64,000 nucleotides of DNA from Piper betle (GCA_033002965.1 JAURVB010008600.1:1-64000), one strand, 5' to 3'. Positions 36,502 through 48,891 are shown, counted from the stretch's first letter. Notes: a model not told the origin generated them from the sequence alone. Numbers and translations: made by a program.

Positions 36502-38572
36502 TGTAAAGACCCGGAAAAAAATTTTCATTAGTAAGTATGAATTACCCGATTAATTTGAAAAGTAATTTCTAATCGGACGATTCTAGTTGAATCAGTCGAG
36601 TCAAACACATTAATTATCCATTTAACCATTTAAGTGAACCATACCATGTGCCCATTTAAGAGGTTGAGTGAAAAGGTTAAGTGAACCGTGTTAATTACCC
36701 AATTACCCGGTTAAAGGAATTATGGTGAAAGGGTGCTTCTACAAACCCTAGCCATCATTTATTCTTTATAAAAGGAGAAGGGGAGGGCGTCATCTACATC
36801 TTTTCTTCCTTAGATAGACGCTTGTTTTCCACCTTCGCTCGGGTAATTTCTTTTCCTTTCTTTTTCTTTTGTTGCATGCATATACATGTTGCATAAATCA
36901 TAAACATGATAAACATCAGAATCAAATAAGAAATCAACAAGGGAAGAAGAGAACCAGGAGGACGTCCTACTGTTTTTGCAGCAGCAACAACACCATCTTC
37001 CATCCTTGTGAGTTGGGTTGACGTGCTGGGAATAGGGAGTGCTCCCAGCGGTGTTGCTGGCCAGACGTGGATCCGCAATGGAAAGGGCAGGCTGATCGTC
37101 ACTTGGGGTGGTTCTGGTCGTCACCTTGATGGGGCAGGACATGGTTGCCATGGCTGCTGGTCGGCCACCATGAATGGTGAAATTAAGGTCCCCATGTGGG
37201 GTGTAGTCCGAGTTTCATGAGATAGCAGTGGATAAAGATTAGATCTTTGGGGTTTTCCAATCGGATCAGTGGGGTAGATAAAAGATGGGGTCTGAAATTG
37301 GGTGGAAGGAAAAGAAGACATGCTGGTTGGGTGCGAAGAAGAAGAAGGTATGGGAAAGAGAAGGACGTCGGGGAAGAAGAAGGGCAGTTTTGTAAATATG
37401 GGATGACTCGAAATTGTCGAGTTAATAGATTATATCACATTGATAATAAATTATCATTGAACTTACTGGAAATTAAATAATTAATGAAGTCCAGCATGAT
37501 ATATTTTATATCTTCAAAATCGATAGTACATCAGTCATATAGTTGCATGTAGGCTCATGCAAAATAAAATTATACTAATGTATAATTTTATGCCCACATT
37601 CAGATTAGGGTAAGCGGATCACAGTCAGACGTAATCACAAATCAGGTACGTATAATAGGTAGAATATCGTATTTTCCTTGTTGGTAGCCTAGGTCGACCT
37701 GAGCCTAGATTCGACTACCATGCACCGAGTGCAACCGGGGTCAATGAATTGACTCAGTCCAACACTGGGTCGTGTTATGTGCGTGAATTTTGTAATGCAT
37801 TGACATTGTTTGGGAGTAGTGATAGCCACCCCATAAAAAGGCTACGGCCGGGGTGAGTGAGGCACAGCGATTCCTCCATCGCACTGGAGTGCAGTGATAG
37901 CCGCCCCATAAAAGGCTACGGCCGGGGTGTGTGAGGCACTGGCATTGGAGTGCAATGATAGCTGCCCCATAAAAAGGCTACGGTCGGGGTGTGTGAGGCA
38001 CTGGCACTAGAGTTGGCAATGAGAGCTTCCCCACAAATGGGGCATAGCAATCACCTGAGTGCAGTGATAGCCGCCCCACAAAAAGGCTACGGCCGGGGTG
38101 TGCAAGGCATTGGCACTGGAGTGCAGTGATAGCCTCCCCATAAAAAGGTTACGGCCGGGGTGTGCGAGGCACTGGCACTAGAATTGGTAGTGAGAGCTTC
38201 CCCACAAACGGGGCATAACAATCACCCGAGTGCAGTGATAGCTACCCTACAAAAAGGCTACGGCCGGGGTGTGCGAGGCACTGGCACTCGAGACGGTAGT
38301 GGTAACCTCCCCACAAAAAAGGCTACGGCCGGGGTGTGCGGATCACAACGGATACCTCCTCCGCATTGTTTTGGAGTATAGCGGAATCGCTCCACCGCAT
38401 ATTAAAATAAACATAAGAAATAGTGGAATGTACTTGTTTTGTTTTATCTATTATACTACTTAGTGTTGTAATCACTAACGCGGAATTGCCTCCGCAGGTG
38501 TGCAAATACGAGATTAGGTGATTGACATCCACAGTATGGAGCAAAATAAATATGAGGACTCCTTTTTTTTTA
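36502..38572. mobile_element. Inverted gypsy LTR 'E', truncated
   Basis: Reads tgtaaagacccgg at its left end, the reverse complement of the LTR B terminus, and matches B in reverse through the tandem array to about 38572 (ggactccttttttttt). The final ~150 bp, including the tgtaa(t/c)gaccc end, are missing. In one compared stretch of ~90 bases it differs from B at two positions. It is inserted in the second gypsy remnant; the left flank is gtcag, but the partner duplication is lost. Confidence 0.85.
37810..38345. repeat. GC-rich tandem array inside inverted LTR E
   Basis: Reverse-orientation copies of the ggctacggccggggtgtg(tgaggcactggcactgg) array seen in LTRs A, B and D, alternating with the ccccacaaatggggcatagc companion unit. 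Confidence 0.85.
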
Positions 38573-38774
38573 ACAATGTTCTTAAATAAATGTTTTGTGT
38601 TATGTGTGATGTTTGGATATATATTTATATATTGTTGTTTTGACAGGGTGACCCTTATTGCATTTTTAGGGGAAACTATATCCATTTGGTTTTAGAAATT
38701 TTATTAATTTTATTGTGATTGGCTTTGAGTGTGAATTGTTTATCATGTCATTCACATAGTATCCTGCTAGCGTT
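38573..38774. other. Short AT-rich non-coding spacer
   Basis: Sequence between the truncated LTR E and the next LTR-like block; nothing recognised. Confidence 0.5.
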
Positions 38775-41153
38775 TGCAACACCCCCAATTTGGCCTGAAG
38801 GAACGGACCAAATCATGATATTATAATTTAGAAGCTACTCTTTGGGTTATCGCGTACAAACTTTACGAAAACAGATCTCAACCCTACGTGGAGGCTTAAG
38901 ATGGACACCAGGCTTGGTTTTCATAGAATGAGTGCAAAGTTCGTTCTATAAAGACAGCTTTAAGGACTTAAAGCATTCCTATATGAACACCTTAGTCGTA
39001 ACAGAGGTATAACCACTCTTACGACTCTGAGAAGTGACTTTAAAAATCCGATGGTCATTGCCAACTAAAGAAGAAGCACACCCCCACTACAATTTTTAAG
39101 TTCCTTGCTGTTGCGTATGGCATATTCATACTACTTAGTTCAAGTGATTGGCTTATGTCTTCTTATTATTTACATGAAGATGATGCGAGAATTCAAACAA
39201 GGGGTCATAGTTACCTATTCCACATACCCTATGCAAGCAATGAATAAAGCATCAGAGAATTACACAACATCATCATGTATCAGGGCATCAAACCCTAATA
39301 CCCAAACTTCACGTGGGTCTTCGAGTGGTGTGAACCATAATCTCCTCCACCCACGTTACTCTAACACACAAACCGCTACAGCAAAATATGTTTCGTGTAC
39401 CTGAATTAGCTTCTTGTCATGTTCTAGGACTTTGGGGCTTATATACATTGCAGATGATGGTTGGCCTTGCCCCAAAGTATTATAACTCCATAATAAAATC
39501 TAGCAATATAAAGTTAAAACATGCTAGCACAACCATCATAGCATACATCTTAATTGTACAAGGTTAACATAGTTTGGGCATATGTCCGTCGTATAGTCAT
39601 ACACAAAATACATAGTTTAAAGCAAACAACATAACACATAGCCCCTACTGCCACCGCCGTCTGATCCATGTACCTAAGCTAGCCAACGCTAGGGAACCTC
39701 ACCTACATATAATAGAAAACCACGTCAGTAAACAAATGAATTTGATTACCTGTCTGAATAACTACCGGTAAAATAGCAAGCTGGCAAATGTGCATTCCAT
39801 TACCCATGGAACTTACAAAACTTCAGAATTACCTCACATTGGGTGGTAAGCAAACATACTTAAATAAGTGCCGACTCGCATGCATAGGTAATATTCATAT
39901 TCATACATACAACGCCTATGCCGTCACATCTCCATATTACACCCGTCACAGTACTCAAGTGGCAAAAGGAATAGTTAAGTTAGTGCTACAAATTCTGGAA
40001 ATGTGTTGCATTGTGCAGTGACCTCATACACCGCACTACCTTAGGGTTTGAATGAGTACTAGTGCAGTCAATACATATCTCTATACCGCTCACTCTCTTA
40101 TTCGTGAAATCCATAAAATTGTGCATACTTATATAATAGGTTTCAGGAAGAGACTTATATTATATATTTCTAGAGCTTCAGTTCGAAAACCAACAAGGGG
40201 TCTCATCTTTGTAGTTATATTAAATATATGTAGAAAACACAGCCAAATGGCCCGAAATTTGAGGGATCCGATAAAACAACGCCGATGTCGTCCTACGCCT
40301 AAAACACATTTAAACTCGACACGCATGGAGTCAATCCGAGATCAAGCAAAGGAGAGTCCTACGGACCTGGATGAGTAAAGCTCCATATTCTAGTAGGTGA
40401 GCTCACCCGCGATAACTAGCATGGAGATCAAACCAAATAAGAATCGGGTCAAACGACACACAAAACGAGGCAAAGCCTCCACACAAGCTCAACACTTAAC
40501 ATCACTTAATTTTCTTAATTAGGTCCCAAGTGAAGTGTTAAACCTTAGTAGGTAACTTAATTAAGGTTTTGTTTCCATATTCACTTAGTAGGATTTAATC
40601 AATTCTAGGGTTTTTAATCGAATGGGCTTACCATACTATTGCTCATATAGGCCCAACAATGTCCTGATGGGCTAAAATTTAGATGGGTTGTTCCCTACAC
40701 TGTAAGGTTCATAGATAAATTCCACTATAGCTAGCCCATGGGCCAATCAAGGGGAACAAGGCCCATTAATCTCGGCCCTACGGTGCTGAAATAGTATTCC
40801 TGGGCTGCACTCTAATTTTATAACTATTGGTTCGTAGGCTAGAGGACTCCAAAAGATCTTGGTTCAGTGGGCCTAGTTAGATAACACAATAAACTTGAGC
40901 CCGGTTAGATTTAGGCCAAATTTACTCTGTAAATTTACAAGTTGGGTCACTGGATTGGCTGTTTCTGGAGTTATCTGGATCCGAACAAATTTGAAATTTA
41001 CAATAAAATTGTGAACCTACCCAAATAAACCAAAAATTTGTCACAGTGCTACCGAGACATAGATTAAGATGTGGACTAAGTTTTACTGAAATCCAACACC
41101 ATTAAGTTATTTTAAGATAATTTACAACTGGAGTGAAAAACTAAGGTTTTCAC

Positions 41154-42047
41154 CATGGTTGCATAAATCGGAATCTGAAATCGGAATCGGTTTTCCAGTG
41201 AATCGGAATCGGAATCGGAATCGGTCTGAATCGGCCAGGAATCGGTTCAGTTGAATCGGTCCAAATTAATTTAATCAGTTATATATAATAATTTGACAAT
41301 TTATAATATAAATATATTAAAATTAAGTATTGATGTTATTTTGATATTATTCTGTGTATTATAGTTTTTGATATTTTTAAATATTTTTTAAGATTTTTTT
41401 TAAATTATTTCGAATTAATTATTATTTTTGACTCGAGTTAGACTCGAGTCAACTTTTAATTACAAGAATGCCACTGTGCGATTTTTACCCTCCACCGCCA
41501 CCGGCGGCCCGGTCGGCGGCGAGTCTCGCGGCGGCGATGTCGGAGGATGTCGGCAGCCCGGTCGATGTCGGCAGCCCGGCCGGACGAACCGTCGGCGGCC
41601 CGGAGCCGGCGGCGGAGTCGGCGCGATTCGTGCGTGCCCGATTCGGTCCGGCCACGGGTGGGCGGCGACGTTGCGAGGTCGGCGGCGAGGTCGGCAGCCC
41701 GGTCGGCGGCGAGCGCGGAGGCGGAAACCGGGCGGCGGCGGGCGGACGAGCGGCGGCGGTGTCGGGGAGCGGGTTTGATTTTAGGTTTTTAAAATCCAAA
41801 TTACCATTTTACCCATGCTTAAATAATTTAATAAAAATCATACCTAGGGTATTTTGGTAATTTCCAAAAACCGATTCCGATTTAAATCGGCCGATTCCGA
41901 TTCCGATTTAAATCGGTCGGAATCGGCCGAACTCGGCCAATTCCGGGCCGATTCGGGGCTGCCCGATTCGGCCAAATCGGATCGGCGCGATGTCGATCCG
42001 ATGAATCGGCCGATTCCGCACGGAATCGGCCGATTTCTGCAACACTG
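41154..42047. mobile_element. Non-autonomous hAT element, 894 bp, copy 1
   Basis: Termini catggttgcataaatcgg and (reverse complement) cagtgttgcagaaatcgg, with 8-bp duplications gttttcac (41146-41153) and gctttcac (42048-42055), one mismatch. Repeated aatcgg motifs crowd both ends, as hAT subterminal transposase-binding repeats do. The centre (41480-41775) is a CGG-rich cargo unlike the cargo of the copy at 58811. No transposase is encoded; it would depend on an autonomous hAT transposase elsewhere. Confidence 0.88.
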
Positions 42048-43019
42048 GCTTTCACCCAACATCTTTACACTATCTTGGTAAACACCTCTTAAACTTACAT
42101 AGATGATTTTTAACCTTTCTCAAAATTTACATATTTTAAGTAGACAATTAGTGAAGTATCATATAATTTTACAAGATTTTATTAGTTTAAAATTAATGGC
42201 TTAAAATATCACACAATCACAGATTATGATCGTAGTCATAAATACATAGGAAATACAAGGTGAACTTATGGGTTATGTTCATGATTATTTAGTGGCAATA
42301 TTAGGATTAAAATTTTACCAAGAACTCATAAAATTACCATGAAAAATATGGAATGTTGTACATCAACATATCCTACAAGGTAAGAGAGTAAAAATTGGAG
42401 AAAGGAGCACTTATATCACTATAATGGTCCAAGTCGCCATCTTTCCCCACCTTTTACCATTATACATGCAAATTCTAGGGCATGGAAGGTAAAACAACCG
42501 ACAAAAAAGTTGTAGATCTACATGTTTAGAGTGTAACAAATAAGAATCGTGCAAATGGAATGTACGAATGGCAAGATATGAGTTTTATAATAAAACGGTG
42601 CATATCAGTGACCTATATGTATTATAAAAATCATATCTATTTATTTACTTGGCCAAATATAATAAATGGGTACTCACAATTCTTCTAACATTCATATATA
42701 CACAATAAAAATGTTTTAAAAATAATTTCATGAACTCATACAAGCAATACACATCAAACAACGAGTAAAAGTGGCAGCCCAAACTTGATGCCAACAAGTA
42801 AAGATCAAGGGGAGGCCTTTTGAGGCATCCAACCTCAAAGCCTACCACTCAAGGATGCTAGGAACGTGGAGGGAGTTGCTTAGAACACCAAGGAGGAAGA
42901 AGAAGGCCAAGGAGAGTAGTTGAAAGTGGTTGGAGGTGAGGAGAGAAGTAGAAATAGTGAAAAGGTGAGGGAAGGGGTGGATTTTATAGAAAAATGGTGG
43001 TTAGTTTGGTGATGTCATA

Positions 43020-43345
43020 GGTATGGGTACCATGCCTAAAGATGTATGGGTTGGATAAGGATGTATAGATTGGCTTGGTGATGTCATAGAGGTATGGGTA
43101 CCAAACCTATAGAGGTAAGAGTGTCATCTTAATAGAGGTATGGGTGACATTCGCATAGAGGTATAGGTATCATACCTATAAAAGTATGAGTGTCATTCTT
43201 ATAAAGGTATGGGTGTCATTCTTATAAAGGTATGGGTATCATATTTACAGAGGTATTGATATCATACCTACAGAGGTATGGGTGTCATACCTATAGATGT
43301 ATAGGTGTCATACCTATAGATGTATGGGTTGGGTTAGCTGAAAGA
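43020..43345. repeat. Irregular tandem repeat of (ag)aggtatgggtgtcat
   Basis: About a dozen imperfect copies of a 24-30 bp unit containing ggtatgggt(g/a)tcat.cctata. The unit is itself nearly palindromic (ggtat / atacc). Non-coding. Confidence 0.8.
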
Positions 43346-43701
43346 GGTATGGGTTGGGTTATCTCAAAACCTATAAACTTAGACCTAAAGCGATTAAGCC
43401 TACCTCGGGAGTTGAAGTGCAGGTTCTAAAAGGGGATAGGATGGTTCGAAAGGTTATCAAACACACAGCAAACACACCAATGACATGTGAGGGACACAGC
43501 CTAATATCTAACTATGTACTATTAGATTGGACCAAATATGAAAAATTCGGGCTTGCCGCATCTAAACAGGCATACAGAGCACCGAAGGAGGCTAAGGCCG
43601 GGCAACCTACACCATGGAAAGAAGGGCCAAATGTACTAATCCGATTCAAGTAACAATTGAATTGACATTAAAACCCTCTGGTAGACAACCTGGGTTTTAC
43701 A

Positions 43702-44390
43702 GGGTTTCTTGCACATCATGCATGCATAAAGATAGTTATCTTCCATTTTAAGATGACGATAGTAGATCTATCCATGTTAGGTTCGGTTAACCTATTTAAT
43801 CAGATAACTCTTAACATTTCATCTCAGTTTACAAGTGAGCTGGATTTGGGATGTTATAGGGGTGTAGCCCGATGGGCCCCTAGTTGGCTGGATCTAGCTG
43901 CCCCATGCCTGAGCTCTCTACTAACAATCATGCAAATTATTGAATTATAAGGGGGAGGGTGTTCTTGAATATTAGTGATTGGAGGGTCAATTGTCCAAGG
44001 CCACAGGTGGCCGTATTTGGCCACCTTGAGGTTGATCTCACCATAGTAGAGTTGGGGATAAAGCGATTGCCCAGCTTAATTACAAAATATAAGCCACCAT
44101 TTTTTTTGAATTTTTCAATGTAGACATATAATTGAATAGAATTTAGTTTGTCAAATTAGGTCTAGTGGATCGAATTCACATATAAATTCAAGATATATAT
44201 ATACACAAATTTAAACTTAAGTTCGACCCTTTGATATCCAAAGCCTGAATTGAATTCACACCTCTATTAATCCGACGGAATATTTTTGTAAAACTAAAAT
44301 ATCAAATATCCCAGCCCATCGTTACCAATTATACAAAGGGATCCGTTTACCCGGGAGGGGGAAAAGGACGGCCGATGGCCTTCTCAACCC
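43702..44390. other. Intergenic sequence upstream of the RING gene
   Basis: No gene recognised. The right part is expected to hold the promoter of the RING-H2 gene, but no TATA box stands out. Confidence 0.4.
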
Positions 44391-45561
44391 AGCTGGTGAT
44401 GCGGTGAAGGAAGAAATAATCACCTCATCATCACGCCCCACCTTCCTCCCCCAACCCCCAAATTCTCCCGAAACCAATTACCACCTTCCCAATCTTGGTG
44501 CGCAAATTTTATTTCTTTCCATTTTTTCCCCGATCAATCGCCAAATTCTTTGCTATTCTAGGGTTCCAATTTTTTTGGGTGTAATGTTTGTTTAATTAGG
44601 AGCTTAATTTGAGCCTGTGCCTTGCATGTATGCGATTGGTGTGTTCTTGTTGATTGAATGTTTGTTGTTTCGTCTGGGAAAGTTGTAGATTCTTGATTGG
44701 TGGCCTGATTTCTTTGTGGTTTGGTTGGTTTGATGGCGTGGCTTGTTGCCATTTTGCGATTTGCTTTGGCTATCTTGTTGATGTTGTTGTAGATGGAAGG
44801 ATAAGTAGTGATTGCCTAGGTGGTAAGTGGTTTCTTTGTGAAATTATAGGCTTGGATTTTGGATGAAATTGTATGCTTAGTTTTTTTATATAAAATTTTT
44901 TTTTCACTATGCCATTGATGTATGCTTTTTTTTGGAAGTGCATCATGTTAGTAGCTTTAATTTCCCCATTGGGATTGGATGGCATCCGAGACTTTTGAGA
45001 TTTTAAATGTGGTTGCTTGGGGGTGGGTGGAAATTGTGTTCTTGTCTTTGTGCTTAAATCAATAAAAGTTTAATGTTTCTTGTATTTGGTTTTGCAGTTA
45101 TGGTGCTTAAATTGATAAAAGTTTGCTGTTTCTTGTATTCGGTGCTTATATAAATAAGAGTTTGCTATTTCTTGTATTTGGTGACTGTAGTAATGAATGT
45201 TTGCTGTTTCTTGTATTTTGTGGTCAAATTAATTAAAGTTTGCTGTTTCTTGTATTTGGTTTGGCAGAGATGTTGCTTAAATAAATAAAAATTTTCTGTT
45301 ACTCGTATTTGGTTCAGCAGTCATTGTGCTTAAATTAACGAAAATTTACTATTTTTTGTATTTGGTTTGACAGTCACGGTGCTGAATTGGGCAATGCAAT
45401 ATGCTGATTGAGAGGAAGTAGTTCTGGTGGGAAAGAGATAGGATCAACTAGTGCAATTTCGGAACCTTTATCAGAAAATTTGCACTTGTTTGGGGTTTAG
45501 CAGTCTGAATGCTTATATGCTCCTATGATTTTCTTCTATTTGCATTCAGCAGTGGACTTTG
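44391..45561 (+). promoter_or_regulatory. Probable 5' UTR and leader intron of the RING-H2 gene
   Basis: A C-rich stretch at 44425-44475 resembles a transcribed leader. A strong donor (gtaagt) at 44823 and the acceptor gcattcag at 45542-45549 would give a 5' UTR intron ending just before the start codon at 45562. Transcript data are needed to confirm these edges; they are inferred from splice motifs only. Confidence 0.45.
45052..45384 (+). repeat. Intronic tandem repeat with acceptor-like motifs
   Basis: About seven imperfect ~50-bp units around ttgctgtttcttgtatttgg, with intervening gcttaaat(t)aataaaag. Several units end in acceptor-like trimers: tttgcag (45091), ttggcag (45261), tcagcag (45314), ttgacag (45367). 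The repeat lies inside the inferred leader intron. Confidence 0.8.
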
Positions 45562-47600
45562 ATGGCTGGTCCCTCTTTGGAAGTACAAGGTGATATTCAA
45601 GCAGATAGACATCCTTTGCTGATGGAGCCACCCAAGGGTAACACCTTTGACTGTGAACATGCTGTTGATGTGTCCCAACTTAGTGTTGCATCTTCATCTG
45701 GTTCTCACGAGGAACCACAGCCTCAAAATGTGGCACCAAGTGTTGAGGTGCCTTCATCTAGCACCCAGGTACCCGTGTCTCAACCACCTCCTTCCTCCAC
45801 TATAGTGAGCTCCCGTGGTGGTAACTTCATGAGAAGAAGTGGAGACAACTATAACCGTCATCATCGAAGTCCTCTGAACTCTGGACTGTGGATTTCGATT
45901 GAACTTGTGGTTACATTGTGTCAAATAGTAGCATCCATTGTTGTCTTGTCTTTGTCTACACATGAAAATCCGCAAGCTCCTTTTATTTGCTTGGATCATA
46001 GGCTATGCAGCTGGATGTGTAGCTACCTTACCACTTCTTTACTGGCGGTATCTCCATAGAAATAATCATGGCTCTGAGCAAGAAACAATGAATGCTCATC
46101 AAAACAACAGTCAACACAACCTGCCATCTGAATCAAGATATATCTCTATCTCAATCCCTCCAAGTCAAGAAGATGGTCGGATGACGCGTGCAAGATGGTG
46201 GGGAACAGCAACTATAAATGCAAGGTGTGTTGGTTTTCACTTATATAATATGTGTCAAACTTTTCATTAGTTGCTTATGGTTGTATATTTTGTGAAGCCA
46301 TAAGTGACTATTCCTTTCTTTTCTTTTTGTGGTTCTTATACATTATCAGAACTATGTTTTCTCTTATTCTTTATCTGGGCAGTGTAATGCAATCATTGTT
46401 GTCCACTTTCAGTGACTATAAGTTGTTCCTTGAAATCTATATTTTATGTCAAATTTAATTTTTTCGACAGGCTTGATGTACTTGTGGATCACTTTAAGAT
46501 GGCATTGGACTGCTTCTTTGCTGTTTGGTTTGTTGTTGGTAATGTCTGGATATTTGGTGGGCACTCTTCAGCAGCAGAAGCGCCAAATTTGTACAGGTAA
46601 CACTTTTCTGGAGCACTCCTAATATACTTCTTCTCATATCATTTGTAATGGAAATTTTAATTGCATGCAGGTTATGTATAGTGTTTCTTACATTCAGCTG
46701 TATCGGTTATGCTATGCCCTTTATATTGTGCGCGACAATCTGCTGTTGCTTGCCTTGTATTATTTCAATATTGGGTTTTAGAGAGGAACTTGGTCAGACC
46801 AGAGGAGCTAGTTCTGAATCAATCAATGCACTTCCTATTTATAAGTTCAAGTTAAAGAGGAGTGAAAGTAGAGAGGACGGTGAAGTCAACGCTGAAAGTG
46901 CTACTGAGGGTGGGGTTTTGGCTCTTGGCACTGACAAAGAGAGGATAATATCTGGAGAAGATGCTGTAAGTGCTATCATATTCATGAAATATTTTGAAGT
47001 AAGCAATTTCGGCTTTTTTTTTTGGTTAAATTAAAATATTTTCTCACCATTGCTACTATTACTTTAACCTAATTGCATTGATATTATCTACCATTTTAAA
47101 GAGCCATTATTTGTTGGTTTATCTGGTTACATGTGCTGAAAGAAGGTAGAGTTTTCCTTTTAAGTGCTGCCTAATTGATATAATTACAGAATGTACTCTA
47201 AATTCTAAAATCTTTCTTATTAGACGACTTATAATTATAGATTGATGGCTGATGCCAATTATTTTCAATTGTGTATGCTTATGACAGCAGGTTTCTTTTA
47301 TATTTAGACTTCTCTTCTACCTAAGTATTGCTACTAATTAAATATTTGTAGTTGCTGACAGGCATTATTTTGTGGCAGATATGTTGTATATGTCTGGCAA
47401 AATATGGGGACAATGAAGAACTTCGAGAACTACCATGTTCTCATTATTTCCATGTTGCCTGTGTGGATAAATGGCTGAAAATAAATGCATCATGCCCCCT
47501 TTGCAAAGCTGAGCTAGGAGAGGCAGCATCTCGCACACATTCAAATAGACGGTCAAATGAAAGGATGATAGAGGATACCAATCGGGGGGATGTCTTTTGA
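45562..47600 (+). CDS. Multi-pass membrane RING-H2 E3 ubiquitin ligase (At1g63170/At4g11680-like), apparent frameshift
   Basis: Exons 45562-46224, 46471-46596, 46671-46965 and 47379-47600, GT-AG introns, matching phases. The polar serine/proline-rich N-terminus is followed by TM1 ([20 protein letters not shown]), TM2 ([20 protein letters not shown]), TM3 ([17 protein letters not shown]), TM4 with the conserved cysteine run ([16 protein letters not shown]), and a C-terminal RING-H2 zinc finger (C-x2-C, then [22 protein letters not shown]). Plant members of this family are membrane E3 ligases that pass ubiquitin from an E2 to substrates. Reading must shift by one base between HENPQAP and LFAWIIG, at the TTTT run 45981-45984, where one extra T breaks the frame. 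With the shift the product is ~434 residues, and everything after it is intact. Either a sequencing error in a homopolymer or a recent disabling mutation. Start: the ATG at 45562 is the first after the acceptor at 45549. Confidence 0.88.
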
Positions 47601-48100
47601 CAAGAAAGATTTGTGAATGTTAGGAGGGTGAATTTTACCTTGTGTGAGGATTGGCAAGCACTGAAAATTTTCTCTTCCCGTCTAATTTGAACTCCATTCA
47701 TCTGGATGTTTGCTGCTTTCTGACCTTGAACCATTGTTTTTTACTGTTCTACTCTTCTCTTACAGGAAATTTTGTGAAGGAGCATCCGACTGATGGGGAT
47801 CCAACTTAATAGTACATGGGGCATGCTCAGTGCACCAAGAAGCTGATTGAGTCATTGTCTTCTCACAATCTGGGTGTTCCTGATTCGGCTGTCTTGTCAG
47901 TTGGATTGACCATGCATCAAGAATCAGCTATGTTGTCATAGCAGAGGTATAATACAGATTTCTTCCTGCAGTTCAACACATTGCTGCTATGAATGCTGAT
48001 GCTCTACTTTTTAGATGGCTAAATGTTTCATCATATAATATAGAAAGTATGAGTTAGATTGTGGTACCCCTGTACGTGTTGATGTCATATTTGTTATATA
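47601..48100 (+). other. Probable 3' UTR of the RING-H2 gene
   Basis: Sequence directly after the stop with no further coding frame. The polyadenylation site is not defined. Confidence 0.4.
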
Positions 48101-48854
48101 GACACATATACATTATACATTTGGACCTTTTTTCCTCCCCAAAAGAGTGTTCATTTCGTAAACCGAGAAATGTGAAAAGTAAGTGGAAATTCACCCTTTG
48201 TGTTGATTGTTATTTGTTACGCATTGGTTCCTCTCATAGCTCCATCTCTTTTTTACCTTGTTAATGACACGATGTTTTTTGGTCTTCAATTATCGTTTTA
48301 GTAATTTGTGTTGTATTTAGAAGAGAAAAGCAATAGGTCTTGAAAATTCATTTGAGTCTCTATCAAATGAATGGTAAACTGATATATACTAAATAATAGT
48401 AGAGGGTACATCAATGTACCGAGAAATATTGCAAACACAAGAGGAGAAAAACGATTGGCAAAATCATCAAGTTTGATTTCATTTTCTTCTGAATAATGTT
48501 TGCCTTTTTGTTTTGTGAATTATTTACTATATATAACATGTCTAATAGCAATTCCTTATTTGCAAATATGCGGACAAGCAACCTATTTTTTAAAGGGAAA
48601 ATTTATCATGAAAATGGGTAGGTTTCCACAATGTAATATATTTAAATAGAGAAAGGTTAACACAGAATATACAAGATTACATGTCATAGGCAACCTTAAA
48701 TATTATTAAGATCTAAAATATATAAAAGCCTCCAATCATTTAATATTGGATTGGACCCAACAAATGGGTTGCTTCTAATTAATTAAGTTTCTAATTTTGT
48801 GGTGATCAAGGAAGCACAAGAGTAAGAGGTAAAAATAAACAATTAAACGAAATA

Positions 48855-48858
<4 letters not shown>

Positions 48859-48888
<30 letters not shown>
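48859..48888. repeat. (TA)n microsatellite
   Basis: Fifteen TA dinucleotides. Confidence 0.9.

Positions 48889-48891
<3 letters not shown>

Larger units (their letters stand above)
38775..43701. mobile_element. Possible very long solo LTR hosting a hAT insertion
   Basis: Starts tgcaacacccccaatttggc and ends ctgggttttaca. The flanking 5-mers gcgtt (38770-38774) and gggtt (43702-43706) match at 4 of 5 positions. Without the hAT insertion at 41154-42047 the unit would be ~4 kb. It has no pol or gag coding and shares blocks in reverse with 15.1-16.16 kb. The boundaries are tentative: the duplication is imperfect and no second copy is available. Confidence 0.35.

Noticed and set aside
41428..41860. 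Overlapping frames of 81-130 codons
   Set aside because: They are in the CGG-rich cargo of a hAT element, in several frames at once.
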